DNA of 64,000 bases from Desulforapulum autotrophicum HRM2 (lineage in GTDB: Bacteria > Desulfobacterota > Desulfobacteria > Desulfobacterales > Desulfobacteraceae). Position 1 is the stretch's first letter. Every line of letters begins with the position of its first letter. This document shows positions 42,410 to 50,988 of the stretch, in pieces. The translations under genes were made by a program, and so were the position numbers. Under the pieces are notes generated by a model, which was not told the DNA's origin, did no database searches, and worked only from the letters and a program-made list of their open reading frames with translations. The DNA lies in assembly GCF_000020365.1 (NCBI RefSeq), contig NC_012108.1, positions 3,658,001-3,722,000 on the forward strand, read 5' to 3'.

Positions 42410-45031
42410 TCAGGCAAGCGATTTGATTTTGTCCTGGCCGATATACCTCAGGTACAATTTGTCCTGTTCATCCATGAACAGGTCAAACAGTTCAGGATCA
42501 AAGGATTTGCCCCGCTCCTGGTGCATGATGGCAATGGCTTTTTCAAGGGGCATGGCCTCTCGATAGGGGCGATCTGAGGTGATGGCATCCCAGAAATCGG
42601 CAATGGTGGAAATTCTGGCCTCAATGGGAATCTCCTGCCGGCTCAGGCCGCAGGGATAGCCTTTGCCGTTCCATTTTTCCTGATGGGAGTAGGCAATATT
42701 GACCGCCACCGGCGCAATTTCAAGCTGTGACAGCAGATTTTTTCCAATTTCCGGGTGGGTCTTGATATGTTCGAATTCCTCGGGTGTCAACCGGCCGGAT
42801 TTGTTAAGCACCTCGTCCTTGATCCCTATTTTGCCCACATCATGGACAATGCTGCCCATGAAAATCTCATTTACCAGGAACTCAGGCAGTTTTGCCTTCC
42901 GGGCAAGATCCCTTGCATAACCGGCAACCCGCTCCACGTGACCGCCGGTGTATTTGTCTTTGGATTCAATGGCAGAGGCAAGAACCATCAGAAACGTTTG
43001 CAGCTGCTCGGAACGCGTTTTCTCCCGTTCCAGTTTATGAAGGCTGAGTACATTTTTCACCCTTGCCTGGAGTTCCAGATGATGGAAGGGTTTGGTCAGA
43101 TAATCGTCTGCCCCCAGTTGAAGGGATTTTATCCTGTCGTCCTGTTCGGTCAGGGATGTGATGACAATCACCGGGATTGTCGAGGTTTTCCCGTTGGTTC
43201 TGATTCTTTCAAGCAGGGAGAACCCGTCCATGCCCGGCATCATGATATCTGAAATCACCAGATCGGGCTTGATCCCGTCGATTGCCTGCCAAGCTGCCTG
43301 GCCGTTGGACGAAATGAACAGGGTATACCGTTCCAATGCAATGGCTAAAAGCTCTTGAATCCCGACATTGTCCTCGGCAATAAGAATAACCCCCTTGGAA
43401 TCTTCTGGTTCTATTTTTTTGACACGGTTCTGGCTGAAAGGGTTCTTGTCTGATACGCTGATTCTGGCGAGGTCTTCGCTGTCTATCCTGGCCAGATCCG
43501 TCACCCGCCGGTCTTTTTGTCTTCGATCATCATAGCTGTATCCGGCATGCCGGGCCCGGCGATCTGTTCCCCGTCTGTCAAGGACCGATTCTGGTTCACT
43601 ATTTTCAAGATCCATGGGCAGGTCGACGGTGAAAACAGTGCCCTGACCGACCATACTTTCCACGGATATGGTACCGTTCATCATTTCAACAGAGTCTTTG
43701 ACAATGGCCAGCCCAAGGCCGGTGCCTTCATATTTTCTTGTGGTCGAACTGTCTCCCTGGTGAAATCTTCTAAAAATAGATTTAAGAACAGCACTGGACA
43801 TGCCAATGCCAGTGTCTTTAACGGTAATGACCAGCCGGTCACTTTTTTTCAGCAAGGAGACAAGAATTTCACCTTTTTCTGTAAATTTATAGGCGTTGCG
43901 GATCAGGTTGTTTAAAATATCCTTGAGCTTTTCCTGATCGATAAACACCTCGCCGACACTTGCATCCCCTGTATAGGTCAAATGAATCCCACTCTGCTCG
44001 ACAAGCCCTTTAAAACTCAATACCGCTTGAAAGATGCAGGCACCAATATCGGTTTTTGTTAAAACAAGCTTGACCATGCCGGCATCTAACCTGGATATCT
44101 TAAGCAGTTCATTTATTTTTTTTGTCAAAATAAGGGTTTGCAGACCAATCTTATCCATGGTTTCCATCAACTTTTCAGAATCGCTTCCCATTTTCCCATC
44201 AAGAACCAAATCGGCCCACCCGCGGATCAGGGTCAAAGGCGTCCTCAACTCATGGGTGATATTGGCAATAAAATCTTTCTTAACCCGGGCAGATTCTTCC
44301 AGTGCAGTGATGGACTCTTTTAATTGAGCGGTTTTTATGGCCACACGTTTTTCAAGGGTCAAGTTCAGGGTAATAAAATGGGATAACACAAATATCAGCA
44401 TACTCCAGGAGATAAAGAACACCCCGAACGGGTACATTTGATTGTTAAGTTCTTGGGCTATCATCGGGTAATTTAAAAGATAATCAACTGCGGAAAAACA
44501 GAAAACAATACTTGAAATAAAAAAGAATTTAACCTGGGTTTTCCGAAGGAAATCAGTCTCTTTTTTGAACACCCGGTACAGGAAGAAAAGAATCTGAACC
44601 ATAAGAAAGCAAACCATGGCCAGGTATACAACATGGAGGGGGCCTGCCTCGGGGTAATACCCAAACCCCTGGAGATACGGACCTTTGATAAAAAGATCCG
44701 TTGTCCACAGGCAGACAAAGAATCCAAACGCCAGAGAATAAAACCAGGCCAGGTATTTTCTGGGCAGGCTCAGATAACAGACAACTGTCTCATAAAAAGT
44801 AATGGGCAAAAAGATAATGCCCGAATACCCTATTCTGCAAATCAGGTCTGAATAACTGCTGTTGGGAAGCGAAAAAAGAATGAACCATGAAAACTGCCAG
44901 TGAAAAATGATATAGCAGAACCTTAAAAAGACCCCCCTCAATTTTCCTTTGGACAGAAAATAAACGCAGATTCCCAGGCACAAGAACAAAATCGCTGAAA
45001 ATAAAGGGAGGACTGCGCTTAAATATTGCAT
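42410..45031 (-). CDS. Membrane histidine kinase - receiver - HD-GYP hybrid
   Basis: 873 residues. Seven hydrophobic helices (1-222, like the 7TM histidine-kinase sensor module), HisKA with phospho-acceptor His260 (NITHELRTP), HATPase (about 365-480), a basic RRGTDRRAR linker, receiver (phospho-Asp in VISDIMMPG) and a C-terminal HD-GYP domain (HDVGKIGI, GKGYPCGL). HD-GYP enzymes degrade cyclic di-GMP, so one protein joins sensing, phosphorylation and a second-messenger output. It starts 6 bp after the PilZ-hotdog gene and is probably transcribed from the sigma-54 promoter at 45841-45826. Confidence 0.92.
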   Translation of the reverse strand: MQYLSAVLPLFSAILFLCLGICVYFLSKGKLRGVFLRFCYIIFHWQFSWFILFSLPNSSYSDLICRIGYSGIIFLPITFYETVVCYLSLPRKYLAWFYSLAFGFFVCLWTTDLFIKGPYLQGFGYYPEAGPLHVVYLAMVCFLMVQILFFLYRVFKKETDFLRKTQVKFFFISSIVFCFSAVDYLLNYPMIAQELNNQMYPFGVFFISWSMLIFVLSHFITLNLTLEKRVAIKTAQLKESITALEESARVKKDFIANITHELRTPLTLIRGWADLVLDGKMGSDSEKLMETMDKIGLQTLILTKKINELLKISRLDAGMVKLVLTKTDIGACIFQAVLSFKGLVEQSGIHLTYTGDASVGEVFIDQEKLKDILNNLIRNAYKFTEKGEILVSLLKKSDRLVITVKDTGIGMSSAVLKSIFRRFHQGDSSTTRKYEGTGLGLAIVKDSVEMMNGTISVESMVGQGTVFTVDLPMDLENSEPESVLDRRGTDRRARHAGYSYDDRRQKDRRVTDLARIDSEDLARISVSDKNPFSQNRVKKIEPEDSKGVILIAEDNVGIQELLAIALERYTLFISSNGQAAWQAIDGIKPDLVISDIMMPGMDGFSLLERIRTNGKTSTIPVIVITSLTEQDDRIKSLQLGADDYLTKPFHHLELQARVKNVLSLHKLEREKTRSEQLQTFLMVLASAIESKDKYTGGHVERVAGYARDLARKAKLPEFLVNEIFMGSIVHDVGKIGIKDEVLNKSGRLTPEEFEHIKTHPEIGKNLLSQLEIAPVAVNIAYSHQEKWNGKGYPCGLSRQEIPIEARISTIADFWDAITSDRPYREAMPLEKAIAIMHQERGKSFDPELFDLFMDEQDKLYLRYIGQDKIKSLA

Positions 45032-45037
45032 TTGCAG

Positions 45038-45766
45038 TTAATCTTCAACCTCCTGGAAAAAATCCAGGGGATTTAACAGAACTTCTGGTATTCTTATCAC
45101 TTTTCCTCCAGCACTGACCACACAGAATCGTTGATACCCCTGACCGACCAGCTGACCCGTGTCTTTATTTTTAAAAGAAATATTCAATTTACAGGTGGCG
45201 CCGTTTATCTCCGATGCCGTAAGCTCCATCAGCAGGGTATCACCAAAATACGCATTGTTGACAAACCGGTTGTAGGTATCCACGGTAACCAGACGAATCC
45301 GGCTCTGGGCAAGCAGCTCATGGAGATCCGGAACCGTGGTCAATAAAAACTTTTCCCTGATGACCCCCTGGTATTCAATATAATTGCTGAAATAAACGTT
45401 TCCAAACACATTGGTATCCTTGAGGGTCACCTGAATCTCGGTTGTAAAAACCCGGCTATCCCCATATTCTTCCAATGACTGGAACTGGTTTTCCAGATAG
45501 GTATTGAAAAGGGCCTGCTTTGAATGTTCAATATTTAAAATTTTGAACCCGACACCCGATGCATTGTTCCATTTCGGTTCACAATTGATCTTTATTATTT
45601 TACATCCCATTACTTTTAACTTCATATGGAATCGGTCTTGCGGGAGTTCACAGTCTGTTTTCAAAAATCCACCGGATGTTGAAATGTTCTCGATGATACC
45701 AGTACCGTTTTCCAAAGTTGCTTTAATCGGTTTCCTTAGCCGGGGGGTTCTCAGTTGCATCAACAT
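45038..45766 (-). CDS. PilZ domain fused to a CalE7/DynE7-like hotdog thioesterase domain
   Basis: 242 residues from the ATG at 45766 (AAGGA 7 nt upstream; the TTG at 45784 is rejected). Residues 1 to about 85 look like a PilZ domain: Arg-rich start (RTPRLRKP), NISTSGGF for the (D/N)xSxxG motif, and GVGFKIL. Residues about 100-235 are a hotdog fold: DTNVFGNVYFSNYIEYQG then REKFLL resembles the acyl-thioesterases CalE7/DynE7 of enediyne synthesis, in which GNVY..NY..WQG..RE is typical. The inferred role is a thioesterase or acyl-binding protein gated by cyclic di-GMP. It is followed after 6 bp by an HD-GYP hybrid kinase. Confidence 0.75.
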   Translation of the reverse strand: MLMQLRTPRLRKPIKATLENGTGIIENISTSGGFLKTDCELPQDRFHMKLKVMGCKIIKINCEPKWNNASGVGFKILNIEHSKQALFNTYLENQFQSLEEYGDSRVFTTEIQVTLKDTNVFGNVYFSNYIEYQGVIREKFLLTTVPDLHELLAQSRIRLVTVDTYNRFVNNAYFGDTLLMELTASEINGATCKLNISFKNKDTGQLVGQGYQRFCVVSAGGKVIRIPEVLLNPLDFFQEVED

Positions 45767-45825
45767 TTTAGTTTCCTTTTCCAATGTTTACAAGTCATGT
45801 CAAATCAAATGCCACGACCTGTCTT

Positions 45826-45841
45826 AGCAACTTTGATGCCA
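45826..45841 (-). promoter_or_regulatory. Sigma-54 promoter for the PilZ-hotdog/HD-GYP operon
   Basis: On the minus strand TGGCATCAAAGTTGCT has -24 GG and -12 GC exactly 10 bp apart and matches TGGCAYR-N4-TTGCW closely. The predicted start site is near 45815, about 49 nt before the ATG. Confidence 0.75.
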
Positions 45842-45960
45842 ACGCATATATAAACTAAAAACCTCCTTTAATTACAACCATTTGAGTTAGATATGAAATA
45901 TAGCTTGATCCTCCCGTGGAAAATATCTGCCCAAACCCTCGGCTATACTGCCATTTTTTT

Positions 45961-45991
45961 GACAGGTGTTTTTTTAATGAAAACATCTGTC
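45961..45991. promoter_or_regulatory. Dyad, candidate enhancer for the sigma-54 promoter
   Basis: GACAGGTGTTTT and AAAACATCTGTC form 12-bp arms with one mismatch around 7 bp. The centre is about 160 bp upstream of the predicted start site, a usual distance for an activator site. Confidence 0.5.
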
Positions 45992-46181
45992 TAAGCATAT
46001 CTCTTTTAGACAACCCGTGTTGTTAAGTCAAGACATTGACTGAATTTACTGCATTTCTAATCATTAAAGTAAACATGGGGGGGGGCAGTCAGTGTCCAAT
46101 GGCTGAACATTAAGAGATTCAACCTTGGGAATTGACTGTTTATATGGGATAGGCCTGCATTATTGCACTTTGGTTCAACTT

Positions 46182-46340
46182 AGGGCCCACTCAAAAATAA
46201 CTTTACATTTTGGAGGCCAATTCATCCAGCCCTGACGCGTTGTGAAAATTCGGCGTATTCCTGATATGCCTGCATTTTCACGCCTTGCAGGGCAGGCGAC
46301 TTGACCCCCAAAATTGGTAATTTGTTTTTGAGTGAACCCT
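46182..46340. repeat. 159-bp full-length palindromic element
   Basis: The ends AGGGCCCACTCAAAAA and (reverse complement) AGGGTTCACTCAAAAA match at 14 of 16 positions. Inner pairs (TTACATTTTGG with CCAAAATTGGTAA, and GTGAAAA with TTTTCAC) extend the fold through the element. It contains GCAAGGCG on the minus strand. No reading frame. Confidence 0.75.
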
Positions 46341-46443
46341 TAGAAAGTGGGCAAGATGTTGCCAAAAGGTCTAATTACTAAAGATAGAATAAACATATAA
46401 AGTAATAAAACGACTTTTAAAGATAAAAGTAATGGTGTTTTTA

Positions 46444-46471
46444 TTGACATGATTTTTTTTATACATATTAT
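46444..46471 (+). promoter_or_regulatory. Promoter of the Hsp20 pair
   Basis: TTGACA at 46444-46449, a 16-bp spacer and TATTAT at 46466-46471. This is vegetative type; I see no CIRCE element or heat-shock sigma consensus. Confidence 0.6.
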
Positions 46472-46539
46472 TGTATTCAAGAAACAGAACAGGGCAAACA
46501 GCCCAGCAACCATCCACTGGAATAAAAGGAGGAATCAAG

Positions 46540-46986
46540 ATGTTCACAAACTGGAAGGATATCGACAGGATGTTCGGAACCATGGATCTTCTTCAAGGAA
46601 AATTAGACAGATTGTTTAGTGGCTATGGCAGACCATACGAGGATAATCCGGTTTGGGGGACCGTGGATTATTTCCCCAAAACCAACCTCTATGACACGGG
46701 AGAAAACCTTGACATCGTAGCCGAGATACCCGCTTTTTCCAAGGAGGATATCAGCGTCAAGATCCAGGGCAATTATCTTGAAATCAATGGAACGGCAAAA
46801 TCAGACGTGCCAGAAGGCTATACCCCCTTGAGGACGGAACGGGGGATCAACAATTTTTCAAGAAGCTTTACATTACCTGCGGAAGTTGACTCTGAAAAGG
46901 CCGAGGCCCTCATGAAAAACGGAATTCTATTTCTAAGACTGCCCAAGACTGTAGCTGCAAAACCAAGACAAATTACAATCGGATAA
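46540..46986 (+). CDS. Small heat-shock protein, Hsp20 family (first)
   Basis: 148 residues from the ATG at 46540 with AAGGAGG upstream; a longer in-frame start is rejected. The alpha-crystallin domain (about 48-146) contains the AEIPAFSKEDISVKIQGNYLEI and GILFLRLPK segments. It is an ATP-independent holdase for unfolding proteins. A second hsp20 gene follows after 31 bp, so the two probably form mixed oligomers. Confidence 0.93.
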   Translation: MFTNWKDIDRMFGTMDLLQGKLDRLFSGYGRPYEDNPVWGTVDYFPKTNLYDTGENLDIVAEIPAFSKEDISVKIQGNYLEINGTAKSDVPEGYTPLRTERGINNFSRSFTLPAEVDSEKAEALMKNGILFLRLPKTVAAKPRQITIG

Positions 46987-47017
46987 ACACCGACACCCAA
47001 ACGAATGGAGGTTTAAA

Positions 47018-47404
47018 ATGAACGAGTCAAAAGAAATCACAAAAAAAGAATCAGCAACTCCGGACGTAAAACGCATTCCCCCAAAGGTCGTTCCCCTGGT
47101 GGATATCTATGAAAACGACAATGAGATCCTGCTCCATGTGGACATGCCCGGCGTGGAAAAAGACAAGATCACCATCAACATTGACAATGGCAAGTTGCAC
47201 CTGTCAGGCCTCAGAAAAATGGAAAATAAGGGCGCTGTTAACTGGGTTGAATTTGGCGATGCCGAGTATACCAGAAGTTTTTCAGTCCCCCAGACCATTG
47301 ATGTAGACAAGGTCAATGCAGAGCTTAAGGATGGTGTGTTGCGGCTGCATCTACCCAAATCAGAAGCATCAAAACCAAGACAGATTGAAATCAAAGCAGC
47401 ATAA
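47018..47404 (+). CDS. Small heat-shock protein, Hsp20 family (second)
   Basis: 128 residues with a short N-terminal arm and a full alpha-crystallin domain (VDIYENDNEILLHVDMPGV, DGVLRLHLPKSE). It ends PRQIEIKAA. GGAGG precedes the ATG. It differs from its neighbour mainly in the N-terminal arm, the part that sets substrate range and oligomer form. Confidence 0.92.
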   Translation: MNESKEITKKESATPDVKRIPPKVVPLVDIYENDNEILLHVDMPGVEKDKITINIDNGKLHLSGLRKMENKGAVNWVEFGDAEYTRSFSVPQTIDVDKVNAELKDGVLRLHLPKSEASKPRQIEIKAA

Positions 47405-47426
47405 ATGATGGTTTCATTATCCGGGC

Positions 47427-48344
47427 CTAGTCCGGTATGTCAAAGAGCTCGGCAGCATTTTTCCAGAGAATTTGTTGAATGGCTTTACTGGAAATGGCCG
47501 AGCTCTCAACACATTTAAGCTCCCGGTCCCAGGCATAGGGAATGTTGGGGAAATCAGATCCATAGAGTATCCGGTCCGACCGCTGGGCCAAAAGTTCCAG
47601 GCAGGTATCAGCGGGCAGGTAATCGGTAATGGCCATGGCTGTGTCCACCCATAGATTATCATGGTCGTGGATCATCCGGCAGTAGGGTTCATACTCGTCC
47701 ATGCCAAAATGGGGAACGCACAACCTTAAATCCGGATATCTGGTTATTACCTGCTTGATCCTGTCTGCCGAGCACAGCCCATGGGGATCACAGGCGTATG
47801 CAGGACTTTTGGGCTCCCTTCCCGCATGGATCACCAAAGGTTTTTTCTTTGCCGAACAAAGGGCGTAAATGGGTTCCATAATCCTGGAAACAGGGTCAAA
47901 GCACTGAACATGGACGTGGAGTTTCACCCCCTTCAACCCCCTGTCAAATGCTGAATTCAAAATTTCAACAGCCCCGTCCTCTCCGGGAAATACCGTTGCA
48001 AGACCGGTGACACGACCTTTAAACTCAGCCACCTTTTCGATCATATAATTGTTGAGCCAGTCTGAAATTCCCGGTTTGTGTGCGTATTGAAAGGCCACCA
48101 CATGGGTGATGCCCCGGTCAAAAAGGAAATTCAAAAGCTCGGACGAACCCAATTGATAACGCACGGGCCATCCATGCACGCCAAACCATTTCCACACGGC
48201 AGCAAATATCTTCCGGGGAAAAAGATGGACATGGCTGTCAATCACCCGGTCCATGGTTGCAGGGACCCAATGTCCTTCAGGATCGTTCAATCCCGGTAAG
48301 GGGGTTTTCAGACCAAGATATCCATGGCCTTTTTTTTTATCCAT
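47427..48344 (-). CDS. Amidohydrolase-2 family metal-dependent hydrolase
   Basis: 305 residues, TIM-barrel. Metal-ligand motifs are visible: DSHVHLFP near residue 36, VIHAGREP, CVPHFGMDE and YGSDFPN. This family (ACMSD/LigJ-like) hydrolyses or decarboxylates ring or acyl compounds; the substrate here is unknown. The ATG overlaps the end of the DUF2284 gene by 8 bp. A run of nine A residues follows the start codon closely. Confidence 0.85.
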   Translation of the reverse strand: MDKKKGHGYLGLKTPLPGLNDPEGHWVPATMDRVIDSHVHLFPRKIFAAVWKWFGVHGWPVRYQLGSSELLNFLFDRGITHVVAFQYAHKPGISDWLNNYMIEKVAEFKGRVTGLATVFPGEDGAVEILNSAFDRGLKGVKLHVHVQCFDPVSRIMEPIYALCSAKKKPLVIHAGREPKSPAYACDPHGLCSADRIKQVITRYPDLRLCVPHFGMDEYEPYCRMIHDHDNLWVDTAMAITDYLPADTCLELLAQRSDRILYGSDFPNIPYAWDRELKCVESSAISSKAIQQILWKNAAELFDIPD

Positions 48345-48951
48345 GGAGGGGCTCTCCCCGATCTTCCTCCAGAAGAACCATTCCCACCATCATCCCCATG
48401 GAAATCTTTTCAGAATCAGTTGCGCGTGTGATCGTCTCCATTTTCCAGCCAAGGATCCTGGTGAGTTTCATAAAATCAACCCCCATGCCGGACATGGATT
48501 GGCGCGCCAGATCAGGGTTACGACACAGCCCATCACCCGAAAGCACCCGGCACTCAAGATATTGACCGCAGAACACCTGCTTGCAGGACCCACCTGCAAA
48601 CCCATGGGCCCTGGCATAGCCGTTGGCCGTGGCAAAGACTTCGATTCCGGCAGCGGTTTCATGGATCAACCGGGTCACCTGGTGGCGATCGTCCGAGAGC
48701 AGTACCGGGGTTGGCACATCGAACTTGAATACCAGCACCTGGTCAAAGGTTTTCAGGTACTCCCGAAACCAGTCCGGGCCCTTGACATTTGGGGGACAGC
48801 TCATGGAGCTGCCATACCCCGGGCAGTGTTTGCAAAACCCGACAAATTTATTGTCCACCGGCACCTGGCCAGGGTCAATAATTTTGGCACCGCTTGTGCC
48901 AAGGGCTGCTGCATGGGCCAGGATTTTTTCTTTTCGGCCCTGATTATCCAT
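48337..48951 (-). CDS. DUF2284 cysteine-rich putative metal-binding protein
   Basis: 204 residues from the ATG at 48951 (AGGAG 9 nt upstream). It has many cysteines in the DUF2284/COG5423 pattern: FCKHCPGYGSSMSCPP, GGSCKQVFCGQYLEC and GDGLCR. They are probably ligands for an iron-sulfur cluster or zinc. Function of the family is unknown; it is common in anaerobic bacteria and archaea. It overlaps the following amidohydrolase gene. Confidence 0.85.
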   Translation of the reverse strand: MDNQGRKEKILAHAAALGTSGAKIIDPGQVPVDNKFVGFCKHCPGYGSSMSCPPNVKGPDWFREYLKTFDQVLVFKFDVPTPVLLSDDRHQVTRLIHETAAGIEVFATANGYARAHGFAGGSCKQVFCGQYLECRVLSGDGLCRNPDLARQSMSGMGVDFMKLTRILGWKMETITRATDSEKISMGMMVGMVLLEEDRGEPLHG

Positions 48952-48963
48952 CCGCAATGACTC

Positions 48964-49179
48964 CTATAGGGTAATTTTCAGGACTTCTTGTCCAAATAGA
49001 ATAACATCCCCGGCAAAAATTTTCTTTCGCTTCCGGGTCTCAACCTGACCGTTGAGGGTCACCATACCCTGGGTAATGACATGTTTTGCCTCACCACCGC
49101 TCATGACCAGGTTTTCAAATTTCAAGATTTTATAGAGCTCAACAGGCTCCCTTTCAATCTGTACATCACGCACGGCCAT
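48964..49179 (-). CDS. Small S4-domain RNA-binding protein (YbcJ-like)
   Basis: 71 residues. The ATG at 49179 is chosen because AAGGG lies 6 nt before it; longer in-frame starts carry an unrelated extension. The sequence is almost entirely one S4 domain (LVMSGGEAKHVITQGMVTLNGQVETRKRKKIFAGD), like YbcJ. It probably binds structured RNA, perhaps rRNA. It lies 12 bp before the DUF2284 gene. Confidence 0.85.
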   Translation of the reverse strand: MAVRDVQIEREPVELYKILKFENLVMSGGEAKHVITQGMVTLNGQVETRKRKKIFAGDVILFGQEVLKITL

Positions 49180-49327
49180 GGGCATCCCTTGTGTTATGGG
49201 GTTGATCGCAACCTGCAAAGCTGTAAGTATATACACTTGTCCGCCCCTGATCAACGATGAATTTGCAACCACAACAATTCTAATTATGGTAGTCAACAAG
49301 GGGCGTCAGTTTAAATTCATAATTAGT

Positions 49328-49362
49328 GGCTGACCGAAAACCCATGTTTGGGCAAAAAATTG
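49328..49362 (+). repeat. Truncated end of a palindromic repeat
   Basis: GACCGAAAACCCATGTTTGG then GCAAAAAATTGCCCAT resembles the left end of the element at 63606 (TGAATGAAAACCTGTGTTTG). The rest of the element is missing. Confidence 0.55.
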
Positions 49363-49392
49363 CCCATCAATGATTCCACCTGGTATAAAAAA

Positions 49393-50766
49393 TCATATAC
49401 CATAACGTTTCATCTGATTCCACACACTGGTCCTTGAAAGCCCCAGGATCTTCGCTGCCCGGGTTTTGTTGCCCATGGCCTGGTCCAGGGCCTTGACGAG
49501 CCGCGTCCGTTTGATGGAATCCAAATCCTCCCCCATGGACGGTTCCGCAGCAGGACTGCTGCCGGAAAAATTTTCATGGGTTGTGATATTCATGGGAAGA
49601 TGGGCCGGTTTTATCATGGGTTCCCGGCAGGTGACAAAGGCGAATTCAAAGGCACTCTTGAGCTCCCTGACATTTCCCGGCCAGGGATAACGGGTTAAAA
49701 GTTCAAAGGCCTGGCTTGAAATCCCCTGGATAAACTCTTTTCCACTCTTGAGTCTGATCCGGCGGAAAAAAGCCTCGGCAAGCAAAGGGATATCCCCGAT
49801 ACGTTCCCTGAGGGGCGGTATCCAGATGGGAATGACGTTGATCCTGTAGTAAAAATCCTCCCTGAACCTGCCCTGGGCCACAAGGGAACGAAGATCCCTG
49901 TTGGTGGCCGTAATAATCCGTGCACCAATATCAATGGATCGGTTCTCCCCCACCCGTTCCACCACCTTTTCCTCAAGGACCCGGAGAAGTTTCACCTGGG
50001 TGGACAGGGAAAGATCTCCGATCTCATCCAGAAAAATATCCCCGTTTCCCGCTGCCTCAAACTTTCCCTCCCGATCGTACACAGCTCCGGTAAAGGCCCC
50101 CTTGACATGGCCGAACAGCTCACTCTCAAGAATGGATTCGTTGAGGGCTGCACAGTTGACCTTTATATAAGGTTCTTTTCCACGGTCGCTGATCTCGTGT
50201 ATGGCCCTTGCCACCATTTCCTTACCCGTGCCACTCTCTCCATAGATGATCACAGGGGCATCGGACTGAGCCGCATTGGCAACCAGATCAAACACCTGCT
50301 GCATGGCCGACGAGCTTCCAATGATCCCCTGGAAACTTTCCATGGATTCCAGGGCCTTGCGAAAGCCTTCGATCTTGGCATCTTTTTCAACAATGGCTGA
50401 TATATCCGTCAGGGTTTCCACAGCCCCAAGGACCCGGTCATCCTCCCCGGTAAGAATCGAAGCATTTTTAAGTATGGGCCTGGGAGTGCCGTTCTTGTGG
50501 ACAATGGTACACTGTGTGTTGTTCATCCACCCCTCCCGGAACAACACACACCAGTTACAATCATCACACTGGCGGGAAACTTTGCACAGGCTGCAATTCA
50601 AAATGGTGCACGGCTGCCCGATTATCTCATCCTGGAGGTAACCTGTGATTCTTTCAAAGGCCGTGTTGACAAATACAATGATTCCAGCGGTATCAACGAT
50701 CATGATGCCGTCCTGGAGGGTTTCCACCACTGTTTTCCAATATCGATTCAGTTCGTGTTCAGACAT
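49393..50766 (-). CDS. Sigma-54-dependent activator with cysteine-rich PAS domain
   Basis: 457 residues from the ATG at 50766 (AAGGTG upstream). PAS domain (about 8-130) with seven cysteines between residues 53 and 86 in the order CX4CX2CX5CX2CX2C plus one more; an AAA+ domain with GESGTGKE and the sigma-54-contacting GAFTGA loop; and a C-terminal Fis-type helix-turn-helix (TRAAKILGLSRTSVWNQMKRYG). There is no receiver domain, so it should be controlled directly through the PAS. The cysteines suggest a metal, iron-sulfur or thiol-based signal. It is divergent from the TusA-like/CoADR-rhodanese genes, which have a sigma-54 promoter. Confidence 0.92.
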   Translation of the reverse strand: MSEHELNRYWKTVVETLQDGIMIVDTAGIIVFVNTAFERITGYLQDEIIGQPCTILNCSLCKVSRQCDDCNWCVLFREGWMNNTQCTIVHKNGTPRPILKNASILTGEDDRVLGAVETLTDISAIVEKDAKIEGFRKALESMESFQGIIGSSSAMQQVFDLVANAAQSDAPVIIYGESGTGKEMVARAIHEISDRGKEPYIKVNCAALNESILESELFGHVKGAFTGAVYDREGKFEAAGNGDIFLDEIGDLSLSTQVKLLRVLEEKVVERVGENRSIDIGARIITATNRDLRSLVAQGRFREDFYYRINVIPIWIPPLRERIGDIPLLAEAFFRRIRLKSGKEFIQGISSQAFELLTRYPWPGNVRELKSAFEFAFVTCREPMIKPAHLPMNITTHENFSGSSPAAEPSMGEDLDSIKRTRLVKALDQAMGNKTRAAKILGLSRTSVWNQMKRYGI

Positions 50767-50842
50767 TTTACACCTTGTGTTCATTTTTTAAACGTTTACC
50801 GTTCACCTTGTTAACACATTCATCCCCTTTAATCAATCGTCT

Positions 50843-50874
50843 CCCCATGTAAATCATTGGCCAGAACCATGGGG
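50843..50874. promoter_or_regulatory. Dyad, candidate upstream activator site
   Basis: CCCCATG and CATGGGG are perfect arms 18 bp apart, centred about 126 bp upstream of the predicted sigma-54 start site and between the activator gene and its likely target. Confidence 0.5.
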
Positions 50875-50958
50875 ACCATATTTTTTTTAACCGAACAGGG
50901 CGCAGGAAGGAGTGTCATAAAAAGAACTGGGGGTCTTCGACATCTTTTTTATCCATGA

Positions 50959-50974
50959 TGGCATTTAAATTGCT
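50959..50974 (+). promoter_or_regulatory. Sigma-54 promoter of the TusA-like/CoADR genes
   Basis: TGGCATTTAAATTGCT has GG and GC 10 bp apart. The predicted start site is about 50985, only 4 nt before the ATG of the next gene. Confidence 0.75.
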
Positions 50975-50988
50975 GTTCTGACTATACC

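Larger units (their letters stand above)
45785..46539. other. Long intergenic region with regulatory dyads and a palindromic element
   Basis: About 750 bp between two divergent operons. From left to right: a minus-strand sigma-54 promoter, an imperfect dyad (45961-45991), a smaller dyad ACAAC/GTTGT at 46010-46023, AT-rich sequence, a 159-bp palindrome (46182-46340), and the plus-strand promoter of the Hsp20 genes. No gene was seen in it. Confidence 0.7.

Noticed and set aside
46150-46180. AGGCCTGCATTATTGCA as a sigma-54 promoter for hsp20
   Set aside because: Spacing is 11 bp, and a good vegetative promoter lies closer to the gene.
49340-49362. GG-N10-GC match considered as a sigma-54 promoter
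   Set aside because: It is produced by the GGGCAA/TTGCCC hairpin in a repeat fragment and faces no nearby gene start.
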